Source of the DNA: Marinobacter vulgaris
GTDB lineage: Bacteria; Pseudomonadota; Gammaproteobacteria; Pseudomonadales; Oleiphilaceae
Assembly (NCBI RefSeq): GCF_003344045.1
Contig: NZ_QFWX01000001.1
Coordinates: forward strand, 124,001 to 188,000
Direction: 5' to 3'
Length of the DNA stretch: 64,000 nucleotides
The position numbers were made by a program, and so were the translations under genes. Below, piece after piece: positions 45,944-55,500 of this stretch (positions are counted from its first letter, which is position 1; each line of letters begins with the position of its first letter). The notes beneath the pieces are model-generated. The model saw nothing but the letters and a program-made list of their open reading frames with translations, had not been told where the DNA came from and did no database searches.

Positions 45944-46831
45944 TTAACGGATAATGAGGTCCACCAGCAAACCGGTGAAAACTGCAAAGCCGGCCCAGTT
46001 ATTGTTGAGAAAGGCCTTGAAGCAGCCATCCCGTTCCCGATAGCGCGCCAGGTGTTGCTGAAAGACAAACAGGCAGGCCATGGCCACGACCCCCAGGTAG
46101 TAGAAAGCGCCCAGCTCGGCCTGCTGGCCGACCATGATGAGGACCAGCACCACCAGTGTCTGGAGCACGGCGATGACCGCCCGGTCTGCGTCGCCGAAAA
46201 GTATGGCAGTGGACTTGATGCCGATTTTGATGTCGTCGTCGCGGTCGACCATGGCGTAAAGGGTATCGTAGGCGACGGTCCACAGCAGGTTGGCGGTAAA
46301 CAGCAGCCAGGCGACGCGGGTAACCTCACCGGCCTCGGCGGCCCAGGCCATGGGGATGGCCCATGAAAAGGCTGCACCCAGGAAAAGCTGCGGTAAATGG
46401 GTGTAGCGTTTCATGAAGGGATAAATGAAGGCCAGCAGTACGCCGCCGAAGGAGAGATACAGCGTCAGTGTGTTGGTGAACAGCACCACCATCAGGAAGG
46501 CGATCAGGCAAATTCCCGCAAACAGCGCGACGGCTTCCCAGGCCTCAATACGCCCCGATGTGAGCGGGCGGTCCTGGGTGCGCCTTACGTGGCGGTCTAC
46601 CTTGCGGTCGGCAAAATCATTGATGGCACAGCCGGCAGCGCGCATCAGGAAAACACCGAGGGTGAACACGATAAAGTTGCCGATGCCGGGAAAGCCGTCA
46701 GCCGCCAGCCAAAGTGCCCAGTAAGTCGGCCACAGCAACAGCAGGCTGCCAATGGGACGGTCGAGGCGCAACAGGCGGGCGTAGTCCGCAAGGCGGGCCT
46801 GGATATGGACGGGCACGGCGTTGGGCAGCAT
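45944..46831 (-). CDS. ubiA: 4-hydroxybenzoate octaprenyltransferase
   Basis: A 295-residue integral membrane prenyltransferase. The two aspartate-rich motifs that bind Mg-prenyl diphosphate are [12 protein letters not shown] (about residue 72) and [16 protein letters not shown] (about residue 195), with around eight hydrophobic helices. It attaches the octaprenyl (or nonaprenyl) tail to 4-hydroxybenzoate in ubiquinone synthesis. It follows ubiC, the enzyme that makes its substrate, on the same strand, with a 110-base gap. Confidence 0.94.
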   Translation of the reverse strand: MLPNAVPVHIQARLADYARLLRLDRPIGSLLLLWPTYWALWLAADGFPGIGNFIVFTLGVFLMRAAGCAINDFADRKVDRHVRRTQDRPLTSGRIEAWEAVALFAGICLIAFLMVVLFTNTLTLYLSFGGVLLAFIYPFMKRYTHLPQLFLGAAFSWAIPMAWAAEAGEVTRVAWLLFTANLLWTVAYDTLYAMVDRDDDIKIGIKSTAILFGDADRAVIAVLQTLVVLVLIMVGQQAELGAFYYLGVVAMACLFVFQQHLARYRERDGCFKAFLNNNWAGFAVFTGLLVDLIIR

Positions 46832-46941
46832 GAGCGAGGTCCGTTCGGGCTATGTTCGGAATGTGAGGCCGGGATTATAGCCAGCGTCGGGGCTGGGGTA
46901 AAAGGGCAGGGGCAAAAGGTTCCGGGTTAGGGGCGGGAGCG

Positions 46942-47484
46942 TCAGCTGAACAGTGTCGGCAGGAAATATTCACCCACCAGCAGCCCGTGGTGACCACTGA
47001 AAAAACGGGACCGTCGTGCTGCCAGTGGCTGGTGGCTGGAGCTGCGGTGGCATAGCCCTGTCTCGAAGGGGCCGCGTTGCCACTCGGGATTGCTGAACAG
47101 ATAGGCCCCCAGAGGCCGGCGGCCCAGGTTGCGCAGGCGCCGGCCCCGTCCCGCCAGGGTGGAGAGTGGAATGACGGTGCGGGCGAGCACCCAGGGAGTG
47201 TTATCGCCGGTCAGGCAGACTTCCCGTATCCAGGCATTCTGGCGGATCGGAATACCGAGGGTGCGCGCTTCTTCCAGCGAAGGACGGGCAAAACCTTCCT
47301 GGAGGATGTCCACATGGAAGCTTTCGCGGCACTGAAGCTGGAGTGCGCGGGTCAGTGAGCCCTCCAGTTTCAGCCATTTACCAAGTTTGCCATGTACCGC
47401 GGGGCTTCTCAGCGCGGCGGCTGCGAACGAGCGATACCAGTCCGTCCGGGGGATGCAGGCCGGGTTACAGTCCCTTGACGGCAT
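46942..47484 (-). CDS. ubiC: Chorismate pyruvate-lyase
   Basis: A 180-residue UbiC-family protein (E. coli enzyme 165 residues). Conserved parts include WLKLEGSLTRALQ near residue 37, REVCLTGDNTPWVLARTVIP near residue 87, and RRPLGAYLFSNPEWQRG near 122, whose Arg and Glu line the active site. It splits chorismate to 4-hydroxybenzoate and pyruvate. Its first 20 bases overlap the end of hpt, so the two are probably translated together. Confidence 0.9.
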   Translation of the reverse strand: MPSRDCNPACIPRTDWYRSFAAAALRSPAVHGKLGKWLKLEGSLTRALQLQCRESFHVDILQEGFARPSLEEARTLGIPIRQNAWIREVCLTGDNTPWVLARTVIPLSTLAGRGRRLRNLGRRPLGAYLFSNPEWQRGPFETGLCHRSSSHQPLAARRSRFFSGHHGLLVGEYFLPTLFS

Positions 47485-48022
47485 AAATTCCCGGGGCGTT
47501 GCGCCAATAACCTTTGTAGTCCATGCCGTAGCCGAACAGGAAGCGGTCTTCCACTTCCAGCCCGGTGAAGTCAGCCTTCAGGTCCGGCCTTGCCTTGCGG
47601 TCGTGCTGTTTGTCCACCAGCACTGCCGTCAGTACCTCCCTGGCGCCATGAGCGAGACAGTAATCCGCAATGGCACAGAGCGTCGTACCTTCATCGAGTA
47701 TATCGTCGACAATCAGCACTGTGCGGCCATTCATGTCCGCTTCCGGCCGCAGTTTCCATTCCAGTATGCCGCCAGTGGTTTCCTGGCGATAGCGGGTGGC
47801 ATGGAGATACTCCGCCTGCACCGGGAACTTCAGCCGCGGTAACAGCTGGCCGGTGAGAATCAGGCCGCCGTTCATCACGCAGAACAGCAGGGGGTTGGTG
47901 TCTTCCAGGCGCCCGGTGATCGCGTCCGCAAGGGACTGAACGGCAGCCTGTACCTGCTGTTCGCTCGCCAGGCAGTCGGCTTCGGCCATTACCTGGTTAA
48001 GTTCGGCGACGGTGTCGGTCAT
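47465..48022 (-). CDS. hpt: Hypoxanthine-guanine phosphoribosyltransferase
   Basis: A 185-residue purine salvage enzyme. The PRPP-binding loop is VLIVDDILDEGTTLCAI near residue 97, and FLFGYGMDYKGYWRN near the C-terminus contacts the purine. It makes IMP and GMP from hypoxanthine and guanine. It is the first gene of the hpt-ubiC-ubiA series on the minus strand and overlaps ubiC by 20 bases. Confidence 0.9.
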   Translation of the reverse strand: MTDTVAELNQVMAEADCLASEQQVQAAVQSLADAITGRLEDTNPLLFCVMNGGLILTGQLLPRLKFPVQAEYLHATRYRQETTGGILEWKLRPEADMNGRTVLIVDDILDEGTTLCAIADYCLAHGAREVLTAVLVDKQHDRKARPDLKADFTGLEVEDRFLFGYGMDYKGYWRNAPGIYAVKGL

Positions 48023-48286
48023 ATCGGTCGGGTCCTGTCGTAAAACGGGGCATTATACCGGAGGTGGGTCGTCGAAGGGAGGGGCGTTGCCGGTCAGGCC
48101 GGTCGGTAGTTGTGGCTATTGGCAAAAAAACCTGTCAAATGATCGTCGGCGCCGCCATTGGTCAATACGGCGGTGGTGGGTATGATGGTTTGCCGTTAAA
48201 AAGGCATCAGTGTGGTGTATGAAAGATTTGCAGGCATGATTGTCCGACAATTATGATTTCGCCCTGAAAAATTCTGGAGGAGTGGC

Positions 48287-48454
48287 ATGAAGAAGTGGCA
48301 GTGCGTTGTATGCGGATTTATTTACGATGAAGCCGAAGGCTGGCCGGATGACGGTATTGAGCCCGGGACCGCCTGGGAAGACGTGCCCGAGGACTGGGAA
48401 TGCCCCGACTGCGGCGTGGGCAAGGAAGATTTTGAAATGATCGAGATGGATTGA
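48287..48454 (+). CDS. rubA: Rubredoxin
   Basis: A 55-residue rubredoxin. Iron is held by four cysteines in CVVCG (residues 6-9) and CPDCG (residues 39-42), with the usual [11 protein letters not shown] between. GGAGGAG lies seven bases before the ATG. Rubredoxin passes electrons from the rubredoxin reductase encoded 37 bases downstream to acceptors such as alkane hydroxylase AlkB; no alkB is in this window. The surrounding 264-base region upstream shows no other gene. Confidence 0.95.
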   Translation: MKKWQCVVCGFIYDEAEGWPDDGIEPGTAWEDVPEDWECPDCGVGKEDFEMIEMD

Positions 48455-48491
48455 TAACGCCATCAGGCAAAACCGTGTCGGGGAGCGGGTT

Positions 48492-49646
48492 ATGAGTACA
48501 GCAGCACCTATCGTGATCGTGGGAACCGGACTGTCGGGTTACACCCTGGCAAGAGAGATCCGTAAGCAGGACAGGGACACGGCAATTGTCATGGTTACAG
48601 CGGATGATGGCTCCAGTTATTCCAAGCCCATGCTCTCGACCGGCTTTACCAAGGGCAAGGAAGCCGACGAGTTGGCCCAGGCCTCCGCCGATGCCATGGT
48701 CGAGCAGTTGAACCTCGAGCTTCGCGCCTACACCACGGTCACCGGTATTGATGCAGACGCCCATGAACTGGTGCTGGGTGACGAGCGTCTGGGCTACAGC
48801 AAGCTGGTATTGGCCTGGGGTGCGGACGTGATTCGCCTTGCCATTCCCGGAGACGGTCAGGAACACGTGTTCTCCATTAACGACCTGATGGACTACCGGG
48901 CCTTCCGCAAGGCACTGCAGGGTAAAAAGCGGGTGGCGATCATGGGGGCTGGCCTGATTGGTTGCGAATTTGCCAATGACCTGCGTAATGGCGATTACCA
49001 GGTCGATGTGATTGCCCCTTCCGACACCCTGATGCCCGGGTTGTTACCCCCGGCTGCTGCGAAGGCGGTACAGAGCAGACTTGAGAATCTCGGTGTCCGG
49101 TTTCATTTGGAAACGGTGGTCGATCATATCGCCGCCCAGGGACATGGCGTGGATCTGACCCTGGCCAATGGCGAACACCTGGATGCCGACCTGGTGATTT
49201 CCGCCGTAGGATTGCGGCCCCGCAAAGAGCTGGCTGAGGCGGCTGGTCTGGCCACCAACCGGGGCATTGTGGTGAATCGGGCGCTGGAGACCTCGGCACC
49301 GGATATCTATGCCCTGGGTGACTGTGCGGAAGTGGATGGTCACGTTCTGCTCTATGTGATGCCGTTGATGACCTGCGCCCGCGCACTGGCGAAAACCCTG
49401 GCTGGGGAGCGCACCGAGGTGACCTATGGCACCATGCCGGTGATGATCAAGACACCCTGTTGTCCGACCGCTGTGTGTCCGCCTCCGCCGGATGCCCCCG
49501 GCACCTGGGATGTGGATGCTGACGGCGAGGATGTGCGGGCCCTGTTCAGGAGCGAATCTGGCGAGATCCTGGGTTTTGCCGTGACCGGCCGTTACGCGGT
49601 TGAGAAGCAGGCCCTGTCAAAAGAAGTGCCACCAATCCATAATTGA
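48492..49646 (+). CDS. rubB: Rubredoxin-NAD(+) reductase
   Basis: A 384-residue FAD-dependent pyridine nucleotide-disulfide-type reductase. The FAD motif is VIVGTGLSGYTLAREI (residues 8-23), the NAD motif is VAIMGAGLIGCEFANDL near residue 150, and the second FAD motif is YALGDCAEVDG near 275. The C-terminal segment has Cys-rich MIKTPCCPTAVCPPPP. It reduces rubredoxin with NADH. GGGGAG precedes the ATG; rubredoxin and reductase form one unit. Confidence 0.93.
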   Translation: MSTAAPIVIVGTGLSGYTLAREIRKQDRDTAIVMVTADDGSSYSKPMLSTGFTKGKEADELAQASADAMVEQLNLELRAYTTVTGIDADAHELVLGDERLGYSKLVLAWGADVIRLAIPGDGQEHVFSINDLMDYRAFRKALQGKKRVAIMGAGLIGCEFANDLRNGDYQVDVIAPSDTLMPGLLPPAAAKAVQSRLENLGVRFHLETVVDHIAAQGHGVDLTLANGEHLDADLVISAVGLRPRKELAEAAGLATNRGIVVNRALETSAPDIYALGDCAEVDGHVLLYVMPLMTCARALAKTLAGERTEVTYGTMPVMIKTPCCPTAVCPPPPDAPGTWDVDADGEDVRALFRSESGEILGFAVTGRYAVEKQALSKEVPPIHN

Positions 49647-49726
49647 TCGGTGGTATCGGGATTGCGAAAACCCCCGGCTTGCGGTAGAAAGTAATTCGTG
49701 AGCTAACTAAATTGACAGGAGCGGGC

Positions 49727-50584
49727 ATGCTGGAAGTAACCAGAAAACTGGTGGATCTGCTGGATCTTTCCCCTATTGGTGATGATCACTTCCAGGGTGA
49801 CAGCGAAGACCTCGGCTTTCCCAGTGTGTTTGGGGGGCAGGTTCTGGGGCAGGCGCTGATGGCGGCCAGTCGCACCGTTGAGGGACGTCTGCCCCATTCC
49901 CTGCACGCTTACTTCCTGCGGCCGGGCAATCACAGCATGCCCATCGACTACGAGGTCCAGCGGGTTCGTGACGGTGGCAGTTTTTCCGTTCGGCGGGTGA
50001 TTGCGCGCCAGAATGGCAAGGAAATCCTGACCGGTTCCATGTCCTTCCAGGTAGCTGAGGACGGTTTCGAGCATCAGCTGGATATGCCCTCTGCGCCGGA
50101 CCCTGAAGGTCTGAAGTCCGAGCAGGAATACGGTGAGCAACTGGCGCCCCATGTGCCGGAGCACCTTCGTGACACCCTGACCCGTGACCGCCCCATTGAA
50201 ATCCGTCCCGTGGACCCGGTCAATCCGCTGAAGCCGGAGCCCCGTCCGCCCTACAAACAGAGCTGGTTCCGCACCCAGGGCCATCTTCCGGATGACCCGG
50301 TGCTTCACCGGTGCCTGCTGACGTACGCCTCTGATTTCGCGTTTCTGGGGACGTCCCTGAACCCCCATGGCGTGACCTTCATGGATAAAAAACTGCAGGT
50401 GGCCAGCCTGGACCATTCCATCTGGTTTCATCGCGAGTTCCGCATGGACGAGTGGTTGCTGTACGACAAGGACAGCCCCAGCGCCTCCGGCGGACGCGGT
50501 TTCAATCGCGGTAACTTTTTCAATCAGCAGGGCAAGCTGGTGGCATCAACAACACAGGAAGCGTTGATTCGCCACCGGAGTTAG
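49727..50584 (+). CDS. tesB: Acyl-CoA thioesterase II
   Basis: A 285-residue double-hotdog thioesterase, the same length as E. coli TesB (286). Conserved segments include PSVFGGQVLGQALMAA near residue 35, LHAYFLRPG near 62 and, in the second hotdog, ASLDHSIWFHREFRMDEWLL with the catalytic aspartate. It hydrolyses medium- and long-chain acyl-CoA. AGGAG lies six bases before the ATG at 49727; a TTG at 49712 is less likely. Confidence 0.92.
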   Translation: MLEVTRKLVDLLDLSPIGDDHFQGDSEDLGFPSVFGGQVLGQALMAASRTVEGRLPHSLHAYFLRPGNHSMPIDYEVQRVRDGGSFSVRRVIARQNGKEILTGSMSFQVAEDGFEHQLDMPSAPDPEGLKSEQEYGEQLAPHVPEHLRDTLTRDRPIEIRPVDPVNPLKPEPRPPYKQSWFRTQGHLPDDPVLHRCLLTYASDFAFLGTSLNPHGVTFMDKKLQVASLDHSIWFHREFRMDEWLLYDKDSPSASGGRGFNRGNFFNQQGKLVASTTQEALIRHRS

Positions 50585-50608
50585 CCGGTCAGCCCCGGCT
50601 GGCGCGGA

Positions 50609-51055
50609 TTAAAGACCTTTGGCCCACTGCCGCGCCCAGGGCTCCGCTTCGCTTTCGGGGTCCGTGGTTTCCAGGGCGTCAATGCGCAGAGTGTCACCGA
50701 CCTTCCGCGCCGAGGTTTCGTGAAAAGCTTCTTCCATCAGCTCGCCGGCACCGCAAAAGGTATCACCGTAGGAGCTGTCGCCCAGCACGATGACACCGAA
50801 AGGGCGTCCCGGTTGCTGGGGCAGTTCCTCGCGGAGCCTGAGGTAGAAAGGCAGCAGGTTGGGGGGGACTTCGCCCTGTCCGGTGGTGGACGTGCAGATC
50901 AATACCGGGTCGTTGTTGCCGGATATGTCCTCCAGCTCAGGGTTCTCATGGACGATGATCCGATGCCCCTCCTGCTCCAGGTGTTTTTTCAGTGCCCGCG
51001 CCGTCAGCAATGCGCCACCGTAAACGCTGCCAACCAGAATCCGGATTGATGCCAT
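50609..51055 (-). CDS. Flavodoxin (MioC-like)
   Basis: A 148-residue flavodoxin. The phosphate-binding loop of FMN is at the N-terminus but reads VGSVYGGALLTAR, then CTSTTGQGEVPPNLLPFYLRL (W/Y loop) and VIVLGDSSYGDTFCGAG. It is a short-chain flavodoxin of the MioC/YqcA type and probably carries electrons to a reductase partner; MioC itself takes part in biotin synthesis. The gene stands alone and converges on tesB. Confidence 0.85.
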   Translation of the reverse strand: MASIRILVGSVYGGALLTARALKKHLEQEGHRIIVHENPELEDISGNNDPVLICTSTTGQGEVPPNLLPFYLRLREELPQQPGRPFGVIVLGDSSYGDTFCGAGELMEEAFHETSARKVGDTLRIDALETTDPESEAEPWARQWAKGL

Positions 51056-51285
51056 GGGTCGTCCCGTTCATTGAATTGCCGGACGATCATAGCGAGTGGA
51101 TGCTTTTGCCTCAAGCGCTGGCGTTGGAAGATGTCCGCCTGGGAGAGAGCTGTGCCCACCCTGGGACGAGGGGTCCGCGATCATGACGGTTTTGTTTCAT
51201 TTTCGTGACAAAAAAATTATAGTTGCGCCCCTACGAATGCTGAAATTCGGCTCCACCTGTCCTCTGTTGCGAGACCTGATGTGTT

Positions 51286-52845
51286 ATGGCCAGCAAAATC
51301 GGATTCCTTGATACCATCCTGACCAGTCCCTCTACCGAGCGCTACCGCGTCGGAATCAGTTTTCTGTTCCTGTTCTTTATCTTCCTTGCAGTAGGGCAGA
51401 TCAGCAGCGGCATGCCAAACAGCATGCTGCTGATGGCGGCAGCGGTTATTGGCGGTTATATGGCCATCAATATCGGGGCCAACGACGTGGCCAACAACGT
51501 CGGCCCCGCCGTGGGTTCCGGGGCGCTGTCGTTGGGCGGTGCCGTTGTTATTGCCGCTGTCTTCGAAGCGGCTGGCGCCATTATTGCCGGCGGTGATGTG
51601 GTCTCCACTATCAAGGGTGGCATTATCGCAGCAGACCGGCTGGACGACGTAAGCACCTTTGTCTGGCTGATGACCGCGGCCCTGCTGGCCGGCGCTCTGT
51701 GGCTGAACCTCGCCACCTGGATGGGCGCGCCGGTTTCCACCACCCACTCCATTGTGGGGGGTGTTCTTGGGGCGGGTATTGCCGCTGGCGGATGGGGTAT
51801 CGCTGACTGGGGCGTGATGAGCAAGATTGTCGCCAGCTGGGTTATTTCGCCGGTCATGGGAGGCGTGCTGGCTGCCCTGTTCCTGTTTGTCATCAAGAAG
51901 ACGGTGCTGTACCGGCAGAATGTGGTTTCTGCCGCCAGAACTTTCGTGCCCTGGCTTGTGGCCATTATGGCATGGGCGTTTGGTACCTACCTGATGGTCA
52001 AAGGGATGAAGAAGATCATCAGTGTCGACTTCCTTGGTGCCTCTCTGGTGGGTCTGGCACTGGCGATCGTCGTTTTTCTCGCCATGAGAATCCTGGTCGG
52101 GCGCCGTGCCGCCACCATGGAAAACAGCTCCGCGGGCGTGAATGAACTCTTTGTCTGGCCAATGATTTTTGCAGCTGCGCTGCTCAGTTTTGCCCACGGC
52201 GCCAACGACGTTGCCAACGCCATCGGCCCCCTGGCGGCGATCAACGATGCACTCTCTGCCGAAGCGGTGGTAACCTCCGCTGCCATTCCACTGTGGGTTA
52301 TGCTGGTGGGCGCAATCGGGCTGGTGGTGGGCCTGATGCTCTTCGGTCCACGGCTGATCAAGACCGTGGGCAGCGAAATTACCGAACTGGATAAAACCCG
52401 CGCCTTCTGTATTGCTCTTTCCGCCGCCCTCACGGTCATCATCGCCTCACAGCTGGGGCTGCCGGTCAGCTCAACACACATTGCCGTGGGCGGTGTGTTC
52501 GGGGTTGGTTTCCTCAGGGAGTACCTGAAGTCAAACTACGCGACCCAGCTCCACAACATCATGGAGAGCCATGAGGAAGAGGAGCGCGAGCGTCTGCGCC
52601 CGTTTCTGGAGGATTTCCGCAACGCCTCGGTCGAGGAAATGGAAAACCTGCTCACCCAGGCCAAGCAGAAGAAGCAGGTGCCCCTGTCGAAGAAAGAGCG
52701 GAAGCGCCTCAAGAAGATCTATCGCGAGGAGATGGTCAAGCGCTCCCATCTGACTCGTATCGCTGCTGCCTGGATAATCACCGTGCCGGTGTCGGCCTGC
52801 ATGGCGGCGATCCTGTTCTACACGTTGCGCGGTTTTCTGATGTAA
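51286..52845 (+). CDS. Inorganic phosphate transporter, PiT family
   Basis: A 519-residue membrane protein with about eleven to twelve helices. Both halves hold the duplicated PiT signature: GANDVANNVGPAVGSGAL near residue 63 and GANDVANAIGPLAAI near residue 305, plus STTHSIVGG and SSTHIAVGG. A highly charged loop (about residues 425-490, HEEEERERLRPF and SKKERKRLKKIY) precedes the final helix, longer than in E. coli Pit. It imports metal-phosphate with protons at low affinity and would also take arsenate. A weak Pho-box-like sequence lies at 51192-51209. Confidence 0.9.
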   Translation: MASKIGFLDTILTSPSTERYRVGISFLFLFFIFLAVGQISSGMPNSMLLMAAAVIGGYMAINIGANDVANNVGPAVGSGALSLGGAVVIAAVFEAAGAIIAGGDVVSTIKGGIIAADRLDDVSTFVWLMTAALLAGALWLNLATWMGAPVSTTHSIVGGVLGAGIAAGGWGIADWGVMSKIVASWVISPVMGGVLAALFLFVIKKTVLYRQNVVSAARTFVPWLVAIMAWAFGTYLMVKGMKKIISVDFLGASLVGLALAIVVFLAMRILVGRRAATMENSSAGVNELFVWPMIFAAALLSFAHGANDVANAIGPLAAINDALSAEAVVTSAAIPLWVMLVGAIGLVVGLMLFGPRLIKTVGSEITELDKTRAFCIALSAALTVIIASQLGLPVSSTHIAVGGVFGVGFLREYLKSNYATQLHNIMESHEEEERERLRPFLEDFRNASVEEMENLLTQAKQKKQVPLSKKERKRLKKIYREEMVKRSHLTRIAAAWIITVPVSACMAAILFYTLRGFLM

Positions 52846-52946
52846 GGGATCGCGTCCGCTGGTTGCCAGCGGCCGGTTTGATCCATACTATTTCTGATAC
52901 GGGGGCGCTCGCCCCCTCAATATTGCAACCACTCCGGGGATTGATC

Positions 52947-53213
52947 ATGAGTTCAGCAGAACAAAGCCGTCAGGCAAAGGTCATTGACGAGCTCAGGGTG
53001 TTTATCAAGAAGGTTCTGAGCGACCCGACAATTGCCGTGAAGTCGGTGGAAATTGCCCGCAAATACCGCAATCAGCCCAATGCCAATGAGCTTATTGCGC
53101 GGGAGATAAGCGCCAACACAACGATCCGCATTCCGGAGAACTGGAGCAGCGCCGATCACATGTTTCTCGAGATTCTGGACGAAGTGCTGGATGATGAAGA
53201 GGCGCTTTACTAG
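52947..53213 (+). CDS. Small uncharacterised protein downstream of the phosphate transporter
   Basis: An 88-residue, mainly helical, acidic protein with no recognised family. It has no cysteine, no signal peptide and no membrane segment; its end is strongly acidic (LEILDEVLDDEEALY). GGGGA precedes the ATG at 52947 by six bases, which is why I prefer it to the upstream start at 52863. It lies 101 bases after the PiT gene on the same strand. No function can be given. Confidence 0.65.
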   Translation: MSSAEQSRQAKVIDELRVFIKKVLSDPTIAVKSVEIARKYRNQPNANELIAREISANTTIRIPENWSSADHMFLEILDEVLDDEEALY

Positions 53214-53252
53214 GTCTGGAGCCTGACTATGCGCCGTAGCCCCTGCGGTGCC

Positions 53253-54929
53253 TCAGGCCCGGCGAATCCCGGGCTGATGCAGTTTCAGCACAGCGTCGGC
53301 CATCTGGTCGAGGATGCCGAGTTCGTCCTGGATGCCTTCATCCGCTGACAGCTCCCGCTGCTCCTTCAGAATGTCTGCCAGAATTTCTCGTGTGGTCAAC
53401 GGATTCGCCAGCACTACGCGGAATACGATGCAGGGGAAATGGAAGTAACGTGATGGCTCCAGGCGGGTCCGGGAGACAAACGCCTTGCCCCGTTCGCGCT
53501 GGGTTTTCTGCAGGAACTTGGTGATACGGTTCAGGGACGTGTTCAGGCGCTCGGCCTGCAAGGGGTTCGCCACCGAGAGCGCTTTCTGCACCTTTTCCGG
53601 GCAATAGCGATACGTCAGAATATTGAGCTCGGGCCGGGTGATCAGTTCGAAATCCGCCTCTGCATCAATCATCTCTGCGAAGGTTTTGGCCTTGTCGATA
53701 CCCTGATCGATAAGGATTTCATACCCCTCCCGGGCCAGGATCTTAAGGCCCGACTGGATCAGCATCGACATGCCGGGCCTGGAACCTTCCAGGGTAGTGC
53801 TGCCCAGATCTCGCGAGCCTTTACGGATAATGTACTGGGCGTGGTGCTCAACGGCACTGGCCAGGCCAGGGTCACGGAACACCACCAGGCCCGCACCCAT
53901 GGGCACGTAGAGCTGTTTATGGGCGTCGAAGGTGACCGAGTCTGCTTTTTCGATGCCCCTCATCAGGTGTCGATGGGTGCGGGAAAAAAGCGTTGGTCCG
54001 CCCCATGCGGCGTCTACGTGGAAATGGGCACCAAATTCCCGGGCGATGTCTGCCATGGCGTCCAGGGGGTCGACGTTACCGGTTTCAGTGGTTCCGGCGA
54101 TGCCGCAAATGGCCATAACCCGGATTTTCTGGCGGTGCAGTTCCAGGCATTTCTCCCGCAGGGCGTCGGTGTTGATGCGGTTATCGTCATCAGTGTCGAC
54201 GGCTACCAGGAAATCCCGGCCCAGGCCCAGTACGTCGGCGGCCTTGCGCAGGGAGTAGTGGCCGCGGCGGGAGACCAGGATGGCAGCGCCTTCACAGCCG
54301 TAATAGCGCAGGGCACGGAACAGCCCCTCCTCATGGATGCCGCGGAAGCTGCCTTCGGCGGGAAAGGCGTTGTTCCGGGCTACCCACAGTGCCGTCAGGT
54401 TGGCTACGGTGCCGCCTGAACACATGGCGCCGAGGGCGTGGCGGGGATCGTGCATCCATTTGCGGTAAAAGGCGCCGTCCTGTTCGTAGACCAGCCGGTG
54501 GATCATGCCCAGCACCTGACGCTCCATGGGAGTGAAGGCCTTGGAGGTTTCGGTTTTCACCAGATTCTGGTTGAGGGCAATCATGATTTTGGACAGCGGC
54601 AGCATGAAATAGGGTAGTGCCGAGGTCATATGGCCGATAAAGCTGGGAGACGCCGTATGTACGGAGTTGGCCACCAGTTTGTCGAGCAGGAACTGGGTCT
54701 GTTCGGAGACAAAAATCGGTTTTTCAGGTATGGCGTAGTCCGAGAAGTCTTTCTCGACGTCGGAAAGATCCCGCTCGACCGCAACGATGTGTTCCTGCAG
54801 GAACCCGGCAAGGTTACGGGATATGTTCTGGTCAATCCGGCTCAGGGTGGATTCAGGTGCCTCGGGCACGGTGAATACACGGTACATGGCCTCTACCGAG
54901 GCCTGGGCGGATTTTTTCTTTCCGGTCAT
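53253..54929 (-). CDS. panP: Pyridoxal-dependent aspartate 1-decarboxylase PanP
   Basis: A 558-residue group II PLP decarboxylase. The PLP lysine lies in TFDAHKQLYVPMGAGLVVF near residue 333, HVDAAWGGPTLFS is the aspartate that pairs with the pyridine nitrogen. The N-terminal region (FVSEQTQFLLDKLVANSVHT, PSFIGHMTSALPYFMLPLSK) is that of PanP, the alternative beta-alanine-forming enzyme of Vibrio and relatives, rather than of glutamate decarboxylase. It would feed pantothenate synthesis. The frame extends three codons further to a GTG at 54938; neither start has a clear ribosome site. Confidence 0.8.
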   Translation of the reverse strand: MTGKKKSAQASVEAMYRVFTVPEAPESTLSRIDQNISRNLAGFLQEHIVAVERDLSDVEKDFSDYAIPEKPIFVSEQTQFLLDKLVANSVHTASPSFIGHMTSALPYFMLPLSKIMIALNQNLVKTETSKAFTPMERQVLGMIHRLVYEQDGAFYRKWMHDPRHALGAMCSGGTVANLTALWVARNNAFPAEGSFRGIHEEGLFRALRYYGCEGAAILVSRRGHYSLRKAADVLGLGRDFLVAVDTDDDNRINTDALREKCLELHRQKIRVMAICGIAGTTETGNVDPLDAMADIAREFGAHFHVDAAWGGPTLFSRTHRHLMRGIEKADSVTFDAHKQLYVPMGAGLVVFRDPGLASAVEHHAQYIIRKGSRDLGSTTLEGSRPGMSMLIQSGLKILAREGYEILIDQGIDKAKTFAEMIDAEADFELITRPELNILTYRYCPEKVQKALSVANPLQAERLNTSLNRITKFLQKTQRERGKAFVSRTRLEPSRYFHFPCIVFRVVLANPLTTREILADILKEQRELSADEGIQDELGILDQMADAVLKLHQPGIRRA

Positions 54930-55125
54930 AGGTGCCACACACTATCAGTGGTCATCCGCAGGGCCTGTTCCGGATGCACTGCGGATACGGTCGGAAGCAC
55001 GGGGCCCCCGGCGTCGTTGACTTGCCATCGGGGCTACGCCCTGGCGCTCTGTTCTCCCTGAGGGAGCGTAGTATACGGTGTCGTGAAACCATACGCTACA
55101 GCATGGCTCCTGCCTGGCGGGAGGA

Positions 55126-55482
55126 TCAAAGTATCTCCCGGTGTACATCCAGTATGGCAGCGTCTATGCGTTCCTGTATGGCTTTTTCCACCTGGTCAAG
55201 GCGTTGGGATATCTGCTGGGAGGACTCACCAAGGGCAGCGATGGTCCAGGTAGCGCAGTCAAGGGCGTCGTGATCGGCGGTCTCAGCGACGGCCAGGTCG
55301 GGTTCTTTGCCCCAGACCGCTTTCATGGCGGTGAAGGCTTTGCGTTTGGCTTTGAGGTCTTCGCAGGCGTAGAGCTGGAAGTGCAGGGTCAGCACGCCTA
55401 CGTGAGGTGTGATAACCGGTTGTTGGGGGTTGCCTTGGTTCAGGAGTTTTCTGAGGGCTTCGGACATAGATCGTGGCGCCAT
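55126..55482 (-). CDS. DUF503-like protein
   Basis: A protein of about 118 residues. HVGVLTLHFQLYACEDLKAKRKAF, spread over residues 27-50, is the typical DUF503 opening (a hydrophobic strand then an SLK(D/A)KR-like helix), and LAVAETADHDALDCATWTIAALG matches the VAEVxxxDxxxxxxxxxAAV part. The family (YlxP in Bacillus) is linked to ribosome assembly but not proven. Start is uncertain: ATG at 55482 or 55467, or TTG at 55500; none has a good ribosome site. The long palindrome sits just upstream. Confidence 0.65.
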   Translation of the reverse strand: MAPRSMSEALRKLLNQGNPQQPVITPHVGVLTLHFQLYACEDLKAKRKAFTAMKAVWGKEPDLAVAETADHDALDCATWTIAALGESSQQISQRLDQVEKAIQERIDAAILDVHREIL

Positions 55483-55500
55483 GGTAAGGAGTGTGGGCAA

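Noticed and set aside
53253-54929. Glutamate decarboxylase
   Set aside because: The N-terminal region and overall layout fit PanP aspartate decarboxylase better, although both belong to the same PLP group.
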